A program made the translations under genes and the position numbers. Below are positions 25,323 to 32,147 of a stretch of DNA of 64,000 nt, one piece after another. The number at the start of each line of letters is the position of its first letter. Position 1 is the first letter of the stretch. Below the pieces are notes generated by a model that had not been told where the DNA came from, made no database searches, and saw nothing but the letters and a program-made list of their open reading frames with translations. The DNA is from Burkholderiaceae bacterium (lineage in GTDB: Bacteria; Pseudomonadota; Gammaproteobacteria; Burkholderiales; Burkholderiaceae_C). The stretch spans positions 1 through 64,000 of the forward strand of contig JACKLM010000002.1 in the NCBI GenBank assembly GCA_024235895.1. Direction: 5' to 3'.

Positions 25323-26437
25323 CGGCGCCCCCTGGGCAGCACGGCATAGTCCTGCGGCACCGACTCCGGGTGGGCCGGCAGCGGCGGCGACAGCGCACGC
25401 AGCAGCGCCAGCAGCGCCGCGCGCTCGCGGGCTTCGAGCGCGACCGGCGCCAGCTCGCCGGCGGCGCCGCCGCCGCGCAGGTGGAAGTCGAGCACATCCT
25501 CCAGCGTCGCCAGCGACCCGTCGTGCAGGTAGGGGGCCGTGTGCGTCAGCATGCGCAACGACGGCGTGACGAAGCGCCCGCGGTCGGCATCGACCTTGCT
25601 CACCGCGAAGGCACCCAGGTCCTCGCGCTCGTCCATGTAGCCCGGCACGCCCATCGTCGCGTGATGACGCAGCAGCGTGATCATGCGCAGCGCGTCGCCG
25701 GCGATCGCGGGCGACGCGGGCACGCCGAGCCGGTGCGCGCGACCGTCGCTGCCCAGCGGCCCGTGGTGGCAACGCGCGCAGCCGGCCTTGCCGTGGAACA
25801 GCGCCAGCCCCTCGCGCAGCGCCGGCGGCAACGCGACGCGCTCGCCGCGCAGGTGGCGGTCGACCGGCGTGTCGGGTGCGTCGAGCGTGCGCAGGTACTC
25901 GGCGATGGCCCCGAACAGGCGCGGTGCATAGGGCTCGCTGGCATCGCCGACCGCGCGCTGCCAGGCCTGCATCAGCGCCGGGATCTGGCGCACGCGCTCC
26001 TGCACGAGGCGCGCATCGGCGTTCATGAAGTGCGCCTCGGTGACCATGTCGCGCACCGCGGTCGCGAGGTCGGCGCCGTCGAGCCGGCCGTCCCAGGTCA
26101 GCCGCGTCTTCAGCTGCACCGACAGCAGCCCCGGCGCGTTGCGGAAGAACTCGCTGCCGTTGTAGCCGCGGGACAGCGGCTGCCCGTCGGCGAAGCCGCG
26201 CGCCGGCTCGTGGCAGCTCGCGCAACTGCGGCTGCCGTCGCCCGACAGCCGCGGCTCGAAGAAGAGCTGGCGGCCGAGCTCGGCCAAGGCGGTGTCGACG
26301 CGTGCCTGGGGCGGCAGCGCTTGCAGCGCCGGCGGCCGCGCAGGCGGCGCGGGCGGCTTCTCGGCGCCAGCCGGCGCTGCCGCCGCCAGCAGCAGGATGG
26401 CCGCGCACGCGGCCCGCGCACGCGAGCCGCCGCTCAT
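25319..26437 (-). CDS. Dihaem c-type cytochrome, CCP/MauG family (first of two)
   Basis: 372 aa from the ATG at 26437, which overlaps the small cytochrome stop (ATGA). An N-terminal signal peptide ends near AGA (about 25). Haem motifs are CASCH (72-76) and CARCH (220-224). TPSLRMLTHTAPYLHDG (291-307) and the following DVLDFHLRGG carry His319 at the place where I align the axial Met of peroxidases and Tyr of MauG. It is clearly paralogous to the next gene but divergent in sequence. Its position directly after the small-subunit and cytochrome genes resembles the accessory region of amine dehydrogenase clusters. A role in tryptophan tryptophylquinone formation is possible but unproven. Confidence 0.82.
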   Translation of the reverse strand: MSGGSRARAACAAILLLAAAAPAGAEKPPAPPARPPALQALPPQARVDTALAELGRQLFFEPRLSGDGSRSCASCHEPARGFADGQPLSRGYNGSEFFRNAPGLLSVQLKTRLTWDGRLDGADLATAVRDMVTEAHFMNADARLVQERVRQIPALMQAWQRAVGDASEPYAPRLFGAIAEYLRTLDAPDTPVDRHLRGERVALPPALREGLALFHGKAGCARCHHGPLGSDGRAHRLGVPASPAIAGDALRMITLLRHHATMGVPGYMDEREDLGAFAVSKVDADRGRFVTPSLRMLTHTAPYLHDGSLATLEDVLDFHLRGGGAAGELAPVALEARERAALLALLRALSPPLPAHPESVPQDYAVLPRGRR

Positions 26438-26859
26438 CGGACGTAGGACTGGCCGGTGTAGCGCACGCTGGGCGCGGCCTGCAGGATGACGTGGCAGCTC
26501 GCCTTCCAGGTCAGGATCTCGCGCCACAGCCGTGCATCCTGGTCCGCCGGCATCGGCGTGCCGTCCGCCGGAAGGTCGATGAAGAAGATCCTGCCGCCTT
26601 CGGTCTGCGCGAACTGCCCGACGCCAGGCGGCTGCGAGGGGCGGTGCCCCGGCGGCGCCGAATGGCAGCCACGGCAGTTGAGCGCCCAGAAGGTGGCGGC
26701 CGACTGGGCCGCCATGGCCTGCGGCGGCAGCGCGAGCACCAGCCATGCAGCAGGAAGCAGCCACGGCCGCCACGGCACGCGCGCACCGCCTGCCGCCGGC
26801 GCCCGCAGGCCACGGTCGCGCCGACCCGGCGAGCTGCGACGAGCGCGCGCCGGCGTCAT
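26434..26859 (-). CDS. Small periplasmic monohaem c-type cytochrome
   Basis: 141 aa. After an arginine-rich start there is a hydrophobic signal segment (about 31-50, ending AMA) and then a single haem motif CRGCH at 62-66. Candidate axial methionines lie in the second half (GTPMPADQD). The gene starts 1 nt after the amine dehydrogenase small-subunit stop. As I recall, the aromatic amine dehydrogenase cluster of Alcaligenes faecalis also has a gene for a small monohaem cytochrome straight after aauA. It may accept electrons from the amine dehydrogenase in place of a cupredoxin, as no amicyanin or azurin gene is visible here. Confidence 0.78.
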   Translation of the reverse strand: MTPARARRSSPGRRDRGLRAPAAGGARVPWRPWLLPAAWLVLALPPQAMAAQSAATFWALNCRGCHSAPPGHRPSQPPGVGQFAQTEGGRIFFIDLPADGTPMPADQDARLWREILTWKASCHVILQAAPSVRYTGQSYVR

Positions 26860-26860
26860 C

Positions 26861-27409
26861 TCACTTGCTCTGCTCCGCGATGCCGACGATCAGCGAGGTC
26901 GTGCAGTGGAACATGTTGTTGTCGTTGGCCATGCACCAGTTGACATCGTTGTGCAGGCTGATGCGGTAGCCCGGCCGCTCGCCGAGGTTGAGGTTGCACA
27001 GGCAGCGGCCGCAGGAGATCTTGCCGCAGCAGTCGTTGTAGCTGATCAGGTAGTCGCGCCCGTCGGCCGGGTTGCGGCAGGTGCCGATCCAGCCGACCTT
27101 GGACGGCTCGGTGCCGGGCGGGCAGGTCGATACGCTGCCGCCGCAGCAGCTGCACAGGAAGCCGTCGATCGCGCAGTAGCGCCAGTACTCGCACTGCGTG
27201 TCGTCGGGCGCCTTGCCCTTGGCCGACCCACCGCCGCCCCCCGCCGCGGCGTGCGCCTTGCCGCCGCTGCGGTCGAACGGCAGCACCGGCAGCGCCACCA
27301 CCGAGCCCGCGAGCAGCGCCTTGCCGACGCGCGCCAGCGCGCTGCGGCGCGAGGTCGAGCACGCCACGCGGCGCGCCGAGCGTTCGAACCAGTCGTCGAA
27401 CCACTTCAT
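26861..27409 (-). CDS. aauA: TTQ amine dehydrogenase small subunit (aromatic amine dehydrogenase type)
   Basis: 182 aa. A long Tat-type leader with TSRR (19-22) precedes a cysteine-rich domain with CEYWRYCAIDG. From the known methylamine dehydrogenase sequence, the two tryptophans that become tryptophan tryptophylquinone align with Trp107 (VGWIGTC) and Trp158 (NDVNWCM), spaced 51 as in the known enzymes. The active-site Asp is Asp126 (YNDCCG). The numbering is within two residues of that recalled for A. faecalis AauA (109, 160, 128). The subunit holds the quinone that deaminates primary amines to aldehydes in the periplasm. Gene order B-E-D-A with a following cytochrome also supports the aromatic amine type over methylamine. 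Confidence 0.92.
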   Translation of the reverse strand: MKWFDDWFERSARRVACSTSRRSALARVGKALLAGSVVALPVLPFDRSGGKAHAAAGGGGGSAKGKAPDDTQCEYWRYCAIDGFLCSCCGGSVSTCPPGTEPSKVGWIGTCRNPADGRDYLISYNDCCGKISCGRCLCNLNLGERPGYRISLHNDVNWCMANDNNMFHCTTSLIVGIAEQSK

Positions 27410-27419
27410 GGTCAGTCCT

Positions 27420-28019
27420 TCAGTTGCGCGCCGTGCGCGCCTCGATGAATCCCTGGACGGAGGCGACCTCGAGCTCCTTGGCGGTAAAAAGGCTCTCGAG
27501 CTGCTCGCGCGAGTTGACCAGCCCCTTGGCGCGGACGATGCCGCGCTCGTCGATCAGCACCGCATGAGGCAGCTTGCCGACGCGGAACGCCATCCCGAGC
27601 TCGGTCGACAGCACATACGGGAATTCGAGCAGCCCGGCGCGCTCGCGGAAGGCCCGGTGCTCGTCGGGCTCGCCGTCGCTGGCGAAGACCACCCGCAGCC
27701 AGGCCGACTCGTCGCGCGCGATCGACTTCAGGATCGGCAGCAGCTTCTTGCACACCGGGCAGGTCGGCGACAGGAAGAACAGCAGCTGGCTGTGCTCGGC
27801 CGGCGTGCCGACGGCGACCCCGGCGCCGTCCAGCGACGCCAGCGACATCGGCGGCGCCGCCTCGCCGGGCTTGGGGCCGGTGTCGAGGATCAGCGCCCCC
27901 ATCGGCGCGATGCGCTCGTACAGGATGCCGACCTGGCGCGCCAGCGCGGCCACCACGACCAGCAATGCGATCACGACCACCCACAGCACGATCGTCGATA
28001 CCAGCAGCGCCTCGTTCAT
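27420..28019 (-). CDS. aauD: MauD/AauD thioredoxin-like maturation protein
   Basis: 199 aa. One N-terminal membrane helix (about 5-28) anchors a thioredoxin-like periplasmic domain with the CPVC active site (FFLSPTCPVCKKLLP). This matches MauD, which is needed to form the many disulfide bonds of the small subunit. The start at 28019 (MNEALLV) is preferred over an in-frame upstream codon because it leaves a 4-nt gap after the MauE-like gene. It lies 10 nt upstream of the small-subunit gene. Active-site cysteines are both present, so it should be functional. Confidence 0.9.
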   Translation of the reverse strand: MNEALLVSTIVLWVVVIALLVVVAALARQVGILYERIAPMGALILDTGPKPGEAAPPMSLASLDGAGVAVGTPAEHSQLLFFLSPTCPVCKKLLPILKSIARDESAWLRVVFASDGEPDEHRAFRERAGLLEFPYVLSTELGMAFRVGKLPHAVLIDERGIVRAKGLVNSREQLESLFTAKELEVASVQGFIEARTARN

Positions 28020-28023
28020 CGTC

Positions 28024-28572
28024 TCACCTCCTGAGCCCGGACAGCCGCGGCGCATTCGCCAGCAGCTGGTTGCCCGCTGCGTAGAGCAGGTACAGGCCGA
28101 CCGTGCCGGTGGCCACCGTCAGCGCATCCAGCCAGACCAGCTCGCGCGCCGGCGCCACCGTGCCCGCGCCCAGCGCGAGCCCGACCAGCAGGGCATTGCG
28201 CACGACCAGCAGCCACGACAGGTGCTGCCGCCCCTCGGGGCCGCCGCAACCGCAGTCGATGTGGGTGCGCCCGCGCAACAGGTTGACGACGACCGCGCCG
28301 GTCACGACCGCCAGCAGCGCGATCGCCGCCGCGGCGCCCCACGGCCGCGACGCCACCGGCAGCAGCAGCAAGCCGGCCACCAGCTCGGCGAGCGGCAGCA
28401 GCCACGCCATCGGCGCCACCAGCGGCTCCGGCAGCAGCCGGTACTGCGCCAGCGCGCCGGTGAAGCCGTCGCGATCGGCGAGCTTGTGCCCGGCACCGAC
28501 CAGCAGCACGACGGCCAGCGTCGCCGCGGCGATGTGCGCGAGGATCGGGTCGAGCGCCGGCAGCAGGCCCAT
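28024..28572 (-). CDS. aauE: MauE/AauE-like integral membrane protein
   Basis: 182 aa with four to five hydrophobic segments and the paired-cysteine motif IDCGCGG (about 106-112) characteristic of MauE/DoxX-like membrane proteins. The ATG overlaps the large-subunit stop by one base (TGATG). MauE is thought to work with MauD in moving reducing power across the membrane or folding the small subunit, and is needed for its stability. The order large subunit, E, D, small subunit is preserved exactly as in known mau and aau clusters. No mauF equivalent is visible. Confidence 0.88.
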   Translation of the reverse strand: MGLLPALDPILAHIAAATLAVVLLVGAGHKLADRDGFTGALAQYRLLPEPLVAPMAWLLPLAELVAGLLLLPVASRPWGAAAAIALLAVVTGAVVVNLLRGRTHIDCGCGGPEGRQHLSWLLVVRNALLVGLALGAGTVAPARELVWLDALTVATGTVGLYLLYAAGNQLLANAPRLSGLRR

Positions 28573-29738
28573 CAGTGCAGCTCCAGCATCGTCGCCGACT
28601 CCGCGACGCCCTCGATCCGGCCGACGAATCGCGGCGCCGGGCCGGCGTCGTAGCGGGCGATCGCCATCGCGACCGCGTCCAGCGCATACAGCGTCGGCGC
28701 GGGCGTCTGCGAGACCACCAGCGCCACCGCCATGTGGCCCGGCAGCCGGGCGACGCGCTCGCGCGTGCGCAGGTCGACGACCCAGATCTCCTCGGCCGGA
28801 TTCTTGTGCGAGCCCTCGGCACCGCCCTTGTGCATGCCGATATACATGCGCTGTTGCAGCCGGTGCACGGCGAACAGCTGGTAGCCGCCGGGGCGCCAGC
28901 CCTGCGCGGCGTCGGCCGCGCCGACCAGGCTCCACGCGGGCCCGATGCGCGCGGTCGGCTGCGACAGGTCGGCGACGTGGACCTTGCCGAGGAAGCTCAC
29001 GAGCACGTGCCGGTCGGCCGGCCCGCGCAGATCGCCGAGGTGCTGCGACTGGACGAAGACCGGGTCGACGTCGGCGTCGAAGAAGCGCTCGCTGCGCGTG
29101 CTCGACGCGAGCGAGCCGTCGGCGGCCAGGATCATCGTCTGCAGCGTGCCGTCGCCGCAGATCGTCGCGAAGCGGTCGGCCGCGGTCTCCGACGGGATGA
29201 TCGCCCAGCAGCCCGGGTTGGGGATCTCGGCGGCGAACTTGCGCGCCTTCAGGTCGACCACGGTGATCGAGGTCGCCGGGGTCACGTTCTGCACGAACAG
29301 CCAGCGGCCGTCGACCGAGCTGCGAACCAGCCCCTCGTAGGGCAGCGCCTGCGCGCGCCGTGGCGGGATCGCGATCTCGGCCACCAGGTCCAGCGTCGTC
29401 GGGTCGTGGATCTCGACCACGTCGCTGCGCTCGCCGCGCGCCAGCCGCGCGTAGTAGCTGGTCGTGACGTAGAGCTCCTTGCGGTCGCGCGACAGCGCCG
29501 ACTGCCCCGCGTAGCCGGTCGCGAACTGGCCCAGGTAGCGCCCGCTCGCGCCGTCGAGCACGTGCAGCCGGTTGTCGACGATGTGCTGGATCGTGATGTC
29601 CGAGACGTACAGCCGGTGCTCGTCGGGCGCCGGCAGCTTGGCCACGGTCAGCGCCTCGGTGGCGAGCTGTGCCGCCGCCGGTGCGGCAAGACACCAGGCG
29701 GTGGCGACGGCACCCAGGGTGCTCAGGAAGCGACTCAC
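28572..29738 (-). CDS. aauB: TTQ amine dehydrogenase large subunit (beta-propeller)
   Basis: 388 aa from a GTG at 29738 with AGGAGA eight bases upstream; no ATG fits. A signal peptide ends at AAAQ (about 23). The mature part begins in a form typical of amine dehydrogenase heavy chains (DEHRLYVSDIT) and continues as a beta-propeller with segments such as PNPGCWAIIPS and EEIWVVDLRTRERVARL. The heavy chain forms the alpha2-beta2 enzyme with the TTQ-bearing small subunit. It is the first gene of the nine-gene operon; an AraC-type regulator is divergent. An aromatic or arylalkyl amine is the likely substrate by synteny, but methylamine cannot be excluded by sequence alone. Confidence 0.9.
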   Translation of the reverse strand: MSRFLSTLGAVATAWCLAAPAAAQLATEALTVAKLPAPDEHRLYVSDITIQHIVDNRLHVLDGASGRYLGQFATGYAGQSALSRDRKELYVTTSYYARLARGERSDVVEIHDPTTLDLVAEIAIPPRRAQALPYEGLVRSSVDGRWLFVQNVTPATSITVVDLKARKFAAEIPNPGCWAIIPSETAADRFATICGDGTLQTMILAADGSLASSTRSERFFDADVDPVFVQSQHLGDLRGPADRHVLVSFLGKVHVADLSQPTARIGPAWSLVGAADAAQGWRPGGYQLFAVHRLQQRMYIGMHKGGAEGSHKNPAEEIWVVDLRTRERVARLPGHMAVALVVSQTPAPTLYALDAVAMAIARYDAGPAPRFVGRIEGVAESATMLELH

Positions 29739-30002
29739 GGCGACTCTCCTGCGGGTTGCGCGGCCAGGCACGACCGCATCCGGCCGCGACGCGGTCGGCG
29801 CCGGCATGCTAGCGCGAGGCGGGGCCGAGGCGATAGCCGAAATCGGCAAGCGCGCTCTCGGGCCACCACGCGAGGAGGCCCGCCCACCCGGATCGGTGGG
29901 CATCCTTGGCGCGCAGCGCCGACTCGGGGAGGGCCCGGATTGACCCACCGCAAGCCAGCCGCCGAGAATCCGACGCAACGTCAACCACAGGAGACCGACG
30001 CG
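29739..30002. promoter_or_regulatory. Divergent promoter region between aauB and AraC regulator
   Basis: 264 bp without a supported gene. Two perfect inverted repeats are visible: CGACCGC-N13-GCGGTCG at 29771-29797, nearer aauB, and GCCCACC-N6-GGTGGGC at 29882-29901. Either could be an operator for the divergent AraC protein or a structured leader. I see no convincing -35/-10 pair. Confidence 0.45.
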
Positions 30003-31064
30003 ATGCCAGCGCGCGCCGCGATCCGGGCGATCGAGCGCGCCGAGCGGACCCGCAGCGACGGCCGCGGGCGCGACCAGCCCGGCGACGCCGAGATCATCAG
30101 CCGCGAAACCCGCGACGTCGACGAGCAGGCAGCCTGCCTGCGCGAGTGGGACCAGGTCTACGAGCAGCTCGCCCCGGGGCGATTCGTCGGCCGCTTCCTC
30201 GAGGTCCGGCTGGGCGATGTGCAGCTCTTCCGCGAGGTCACGAACCGGCCCCTGTACCAGGCGGGCCGGGTGCGGGAGGGCGGACATGTGCTCGGCGTCC
30301 CGGCGGCGATGCGAGGGGCGGCCGGCTGCATCGGCCGTCCGCTCGGGCCCGACAGCATCGTGTCGATGCGCGGCGGCGACACGCTGGACCTGCGTACGCC
30401 GCAGGACTTCGACATCGTCGCCGCGGCGATGCCGGTGGCGGCGCTGGAGCGCTATGCACAGGACGTCGAACCGGGCGGCCTGGACCGCGCGCGCGCCGGC
30501 AGCTCCGTCCTCGAGCTCGGCCGCGCACCGGCGCAGGAGCTGCGCAGCCTGCTGCAGACCGCGCTCGACGTCGCCCAGCGCAGGCCCGCGGTGCTGCGAT
30601 TCGCCGCGCTGCACCGCACGCTCGAACAGGCGTTGCTCGCGACCGCCGCGCGGGTGCTGTCGCGCGCCGCCGGCGAACCGCAGCAGCGGGTGCCGGCCCG
30701 CATGCGGCACGCGCTCGTCGCCCGTGCCAAGGACTACATGCGCGCGCACGTCGACGAGCCCTTGACGGTCGAGGACCTTTGCCGCGCGCTGCGCGTCAGC
30801 CGCCGCACCCTGCAGTACGGCTTCCAGGACGTGCTGCAGATCAGCCCCGCGGGCTACCTGCGCGCACTGCGGCTGAACGGTGCGCGCCGTGCGCTGCGCG
30901 GCGCCGACCCGGACCGCGACTGTGTGCACGACATCGCCGCGCGCTGGGGCTTCTGGCACCTGAGCCGTTTCGCCGACGACTACCGGCGCATGTTCGGCGA
31001 ACTGCCGTCGCAGACGCTTCGCGGCGGCCGTGTCGCGGCGGCCGCGTCGGGCGTCGCCGGCTAA
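30003..31064 (+). CDS. AraC-family transcriptional regulator (EutR-like)
   Basis: 353 aa from the ATG at 30003 with AGGAGA upstream. Residues 1-230 form a sensor region with no recognised small-molecule motif. The C-terminus (about 245-335) holds two helix-turn-helix elements: VEDLCRALRVSRRTLQYGFQ and HDIAARWGFWHLSRFADDYRRMFG, the latter the standard second AraC motif. The layout recalls EutR, the activator for ethanolamine use. Being divergent from the amine dehydrogenase operon, it is the probable activator of that operon in the presence of an amine or its aldehyde. Its stop overlaps the likely gmk promoter (TAAACT at 31063). Confidence 0.88.
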   Translation: MPARAAIRAIERAERTRSDGRGRDQPGDAEIISRETRDVDEQAACLREWDQVYEQLAPGRFVGRFLEVRLGDVQLFREVTNRPLYQAGRVREGGHVLGVPAAMRGAAGCIGRPLGPDSIVSMRGGDTLDLRTPQDFDIVAAAMPVAALERYAQDVEPGGLDRARAGSSVLELGRAPAQELRSLLQTALDVAQRRPAVLRFAALHRTLEQALLATAARVLSRAAGEPQQRVPARMRHALVARAKDYMRAHVDEPLTVEDLCRALRVSRRTLQYGFQDVLQISPAGYLRALRLNGARRALRGADPDRDCVHDIAARWGFWHLSRFADDYRRMFGELPSQTLRGGRVAAAASGVAG

Positions 31065-31106
31065 ACTCCGCCGCCCGGCGCCGGTGGTTCGGTGCCCCGA
31101 CCGTCG

Positions 31107-31727
31107 ATGGACACTCCCGGCAATCTCTTCGTCGTCTCCGCGCCCAGCGGCGCGGGCAAGTCCAGCCTCGTCAAGGCGCTGCTCGAGCTGGATGCGCGGC
31201 TGGCGGTGTCGGTGTCGCACACCACGCGCGCGCCGCGCGGGCAGGAGCAGCACGGGCGCGAGTACTGGTTCGTCGATGCCCCGGCCTTCCGCGCGATGAT
31301 CGAGCGCGGCGAGTTCATCGAATGGGCCGAGGTGCACGGCAACCTGTACGGCACCTCGCGCGGCGCGATCGACGAGCGGCTTCGCGCCGGCCAGGACGTC
31401 GTGCTGGAGATCGACTGGCAGGGCGCGCTGCAGATCAGGGGGCTGTTCCCGCACGCGGTGCTGATCTTCGTCCTGCCGCCGAGCTGGGACGAGCTGCGGC
31501 AGCGGCTGCGGCGCCGCGGCGAAGATGGCGAGGAAGTCATCGAGCGCAGGATGGCCAACGCGCGCGAGGAGGTGGCGCAGGCGCGGCACTTCGACTTCGT
31601 TATAATCAACGGGCTCTTCGAAACGGCGCTCTTCGACCTCAAGACGGTCGTGCACTCGCAGCGTCTGAAGTACGCGGCCCAGCTGCGAAACCGTTCGCAG
31701 GTCTTCGCCGCCCTCGGCCTGACCTGA
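31107..31727 (+). CDS. gmk: Guanylate kinase
   Basis: 206 aa, the usual length. The P-loop SAPSGAGKSSL (about 10-20) binds ATP. SHTTRAPRGQEQHGREYWFV is the GMP-binding region and GTSRGAID the adjoining lid segment. The enzyme phosphorylates GMP to GDP. Start at 31107 gives the standard N-terminus (an in-frame ATG at 31092 is less likely). It is followed by rpoZ and spoT, the classical order linking GTP supply with (p)ppGpp metabolism. The codons for VIIN near the end are AT-rich and create a consensus -10 sequence, noted separately. Confidence 0.97.
   Translation: MDTPGNLFVVSAPSGAGKSSLVKALLELDARLAVSVSHTTRAPRGQEQHGREYWFVDAPAFRAMIERGEFIEWAEVHGNLYGTSRGAIDERLRAGQDVVLEIDWQGALQIRGLFPHAVLIFVLPPSWDELRQRLRRRGEDGEEVIERRMANAREEVAQARHFDFVIINGLFETALFDLKTVVHSQRLKYAAQLRNRSQVFAALGLT
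31601..31606 (+). promoter_or_regulatory. Candidate -10 (TATAAT) inside gmk for rpoZ-spoT
   Basis: Consensus TATAAT inside gmk, built from the codon run GTT-ATA-ATC-AAC. The rest of gmk almost always uses GTC/GTG and ATC, so these codons stand out. It lies about 145 bp upstream of rpoZ. No good -35 is seen 16-18 bp before it. Confidence 0.4.
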
Positions 31728-31750
31728 CCCCCCGACCCGGAGCCCACGCG

Positions 31751-31954
31751 ATGGCGCGCATCACCGTCGAGGATTGCCTCGAGAAGATCCCCAACCGCTT
31801 CCAGCTCACGCTGGCGGCGACCTACCGCGCGCGCATGCTCAGTCAGGGTCACGCGCCGAAGGTCGAGGCGCGCAACAAGCCCGGCGTGACCGCGCTGCGC
31901 GAGGTCGCGGCCGGCGAGGTCGGGCTGGAGATGCTGAAGAAGGTGCCGGTCTGA
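31751..31954 (+). CDS. rpoZ: RNA polymerase omega subunit
   Basis: 67 aa, typical for betaproteobacteria. It begins MARITVEDCLEKIPNRFQL, the conserved omega N-terminus, with the following TYRARMLSQGH and a C-terminal EVAAGEVGLEML helix. Omega helps assemble the polymerase around the beta-prime subunit and forms part of a ppGpp site. It sits 23 nt after gmk and 193 nt before spoT, with a stem-loop terminator just after its stop (31977-31997). spoT transcription may therefore need read-through or its own promoter. Confidence 0.97.
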   Translation: MARITVEDCLEKIPNRFQLTLAATYRARMLSQGHAPKVEARNKPGVTALREVAAGEVGLEMLKKVPV

Positions 31955-31976
31955 CGGGTCTGCGGATCCGACGCTG

Positions 31977-31997
31977 AAGGCGCCTGAGCGGCGCCTT
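31977..31997 (+). terminator. Stem-loop after rpoZ
   Basis: AAGGCGCC-TGAGC-GGCGCCTT is a perfect 8-bp stem with a 5-nt loop, 22 nt after the rpoZ stop and followed by CGTCGTTTCTC. The T tract is weak, so termination may be partial and allow some read-through into spoT. Confidence 0.75.
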
Positions 31998-32147
31998 CGT
32001 CGTTTCTCGCTCGACACGATCGACGGCGTCGCGCGCTGGCCAGGTCGGCGACCCCGGCCTTCACGCGGCCGGGTCGCCCGCGCCGCGGCCCAGGCGTCGC
32101 GCTTGCGGGCCCGCACGAGACGGCACGATCCGGGCTAAGCTTGGCGC

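Noticed and set aside
29906..31954. A 682-codon + strand frame ending at the rpoZ stop
   Set aside because: Only its last 67 codons are real (rpoZ); the rest is an out-of-frame reading of the AraC and gmk genes.
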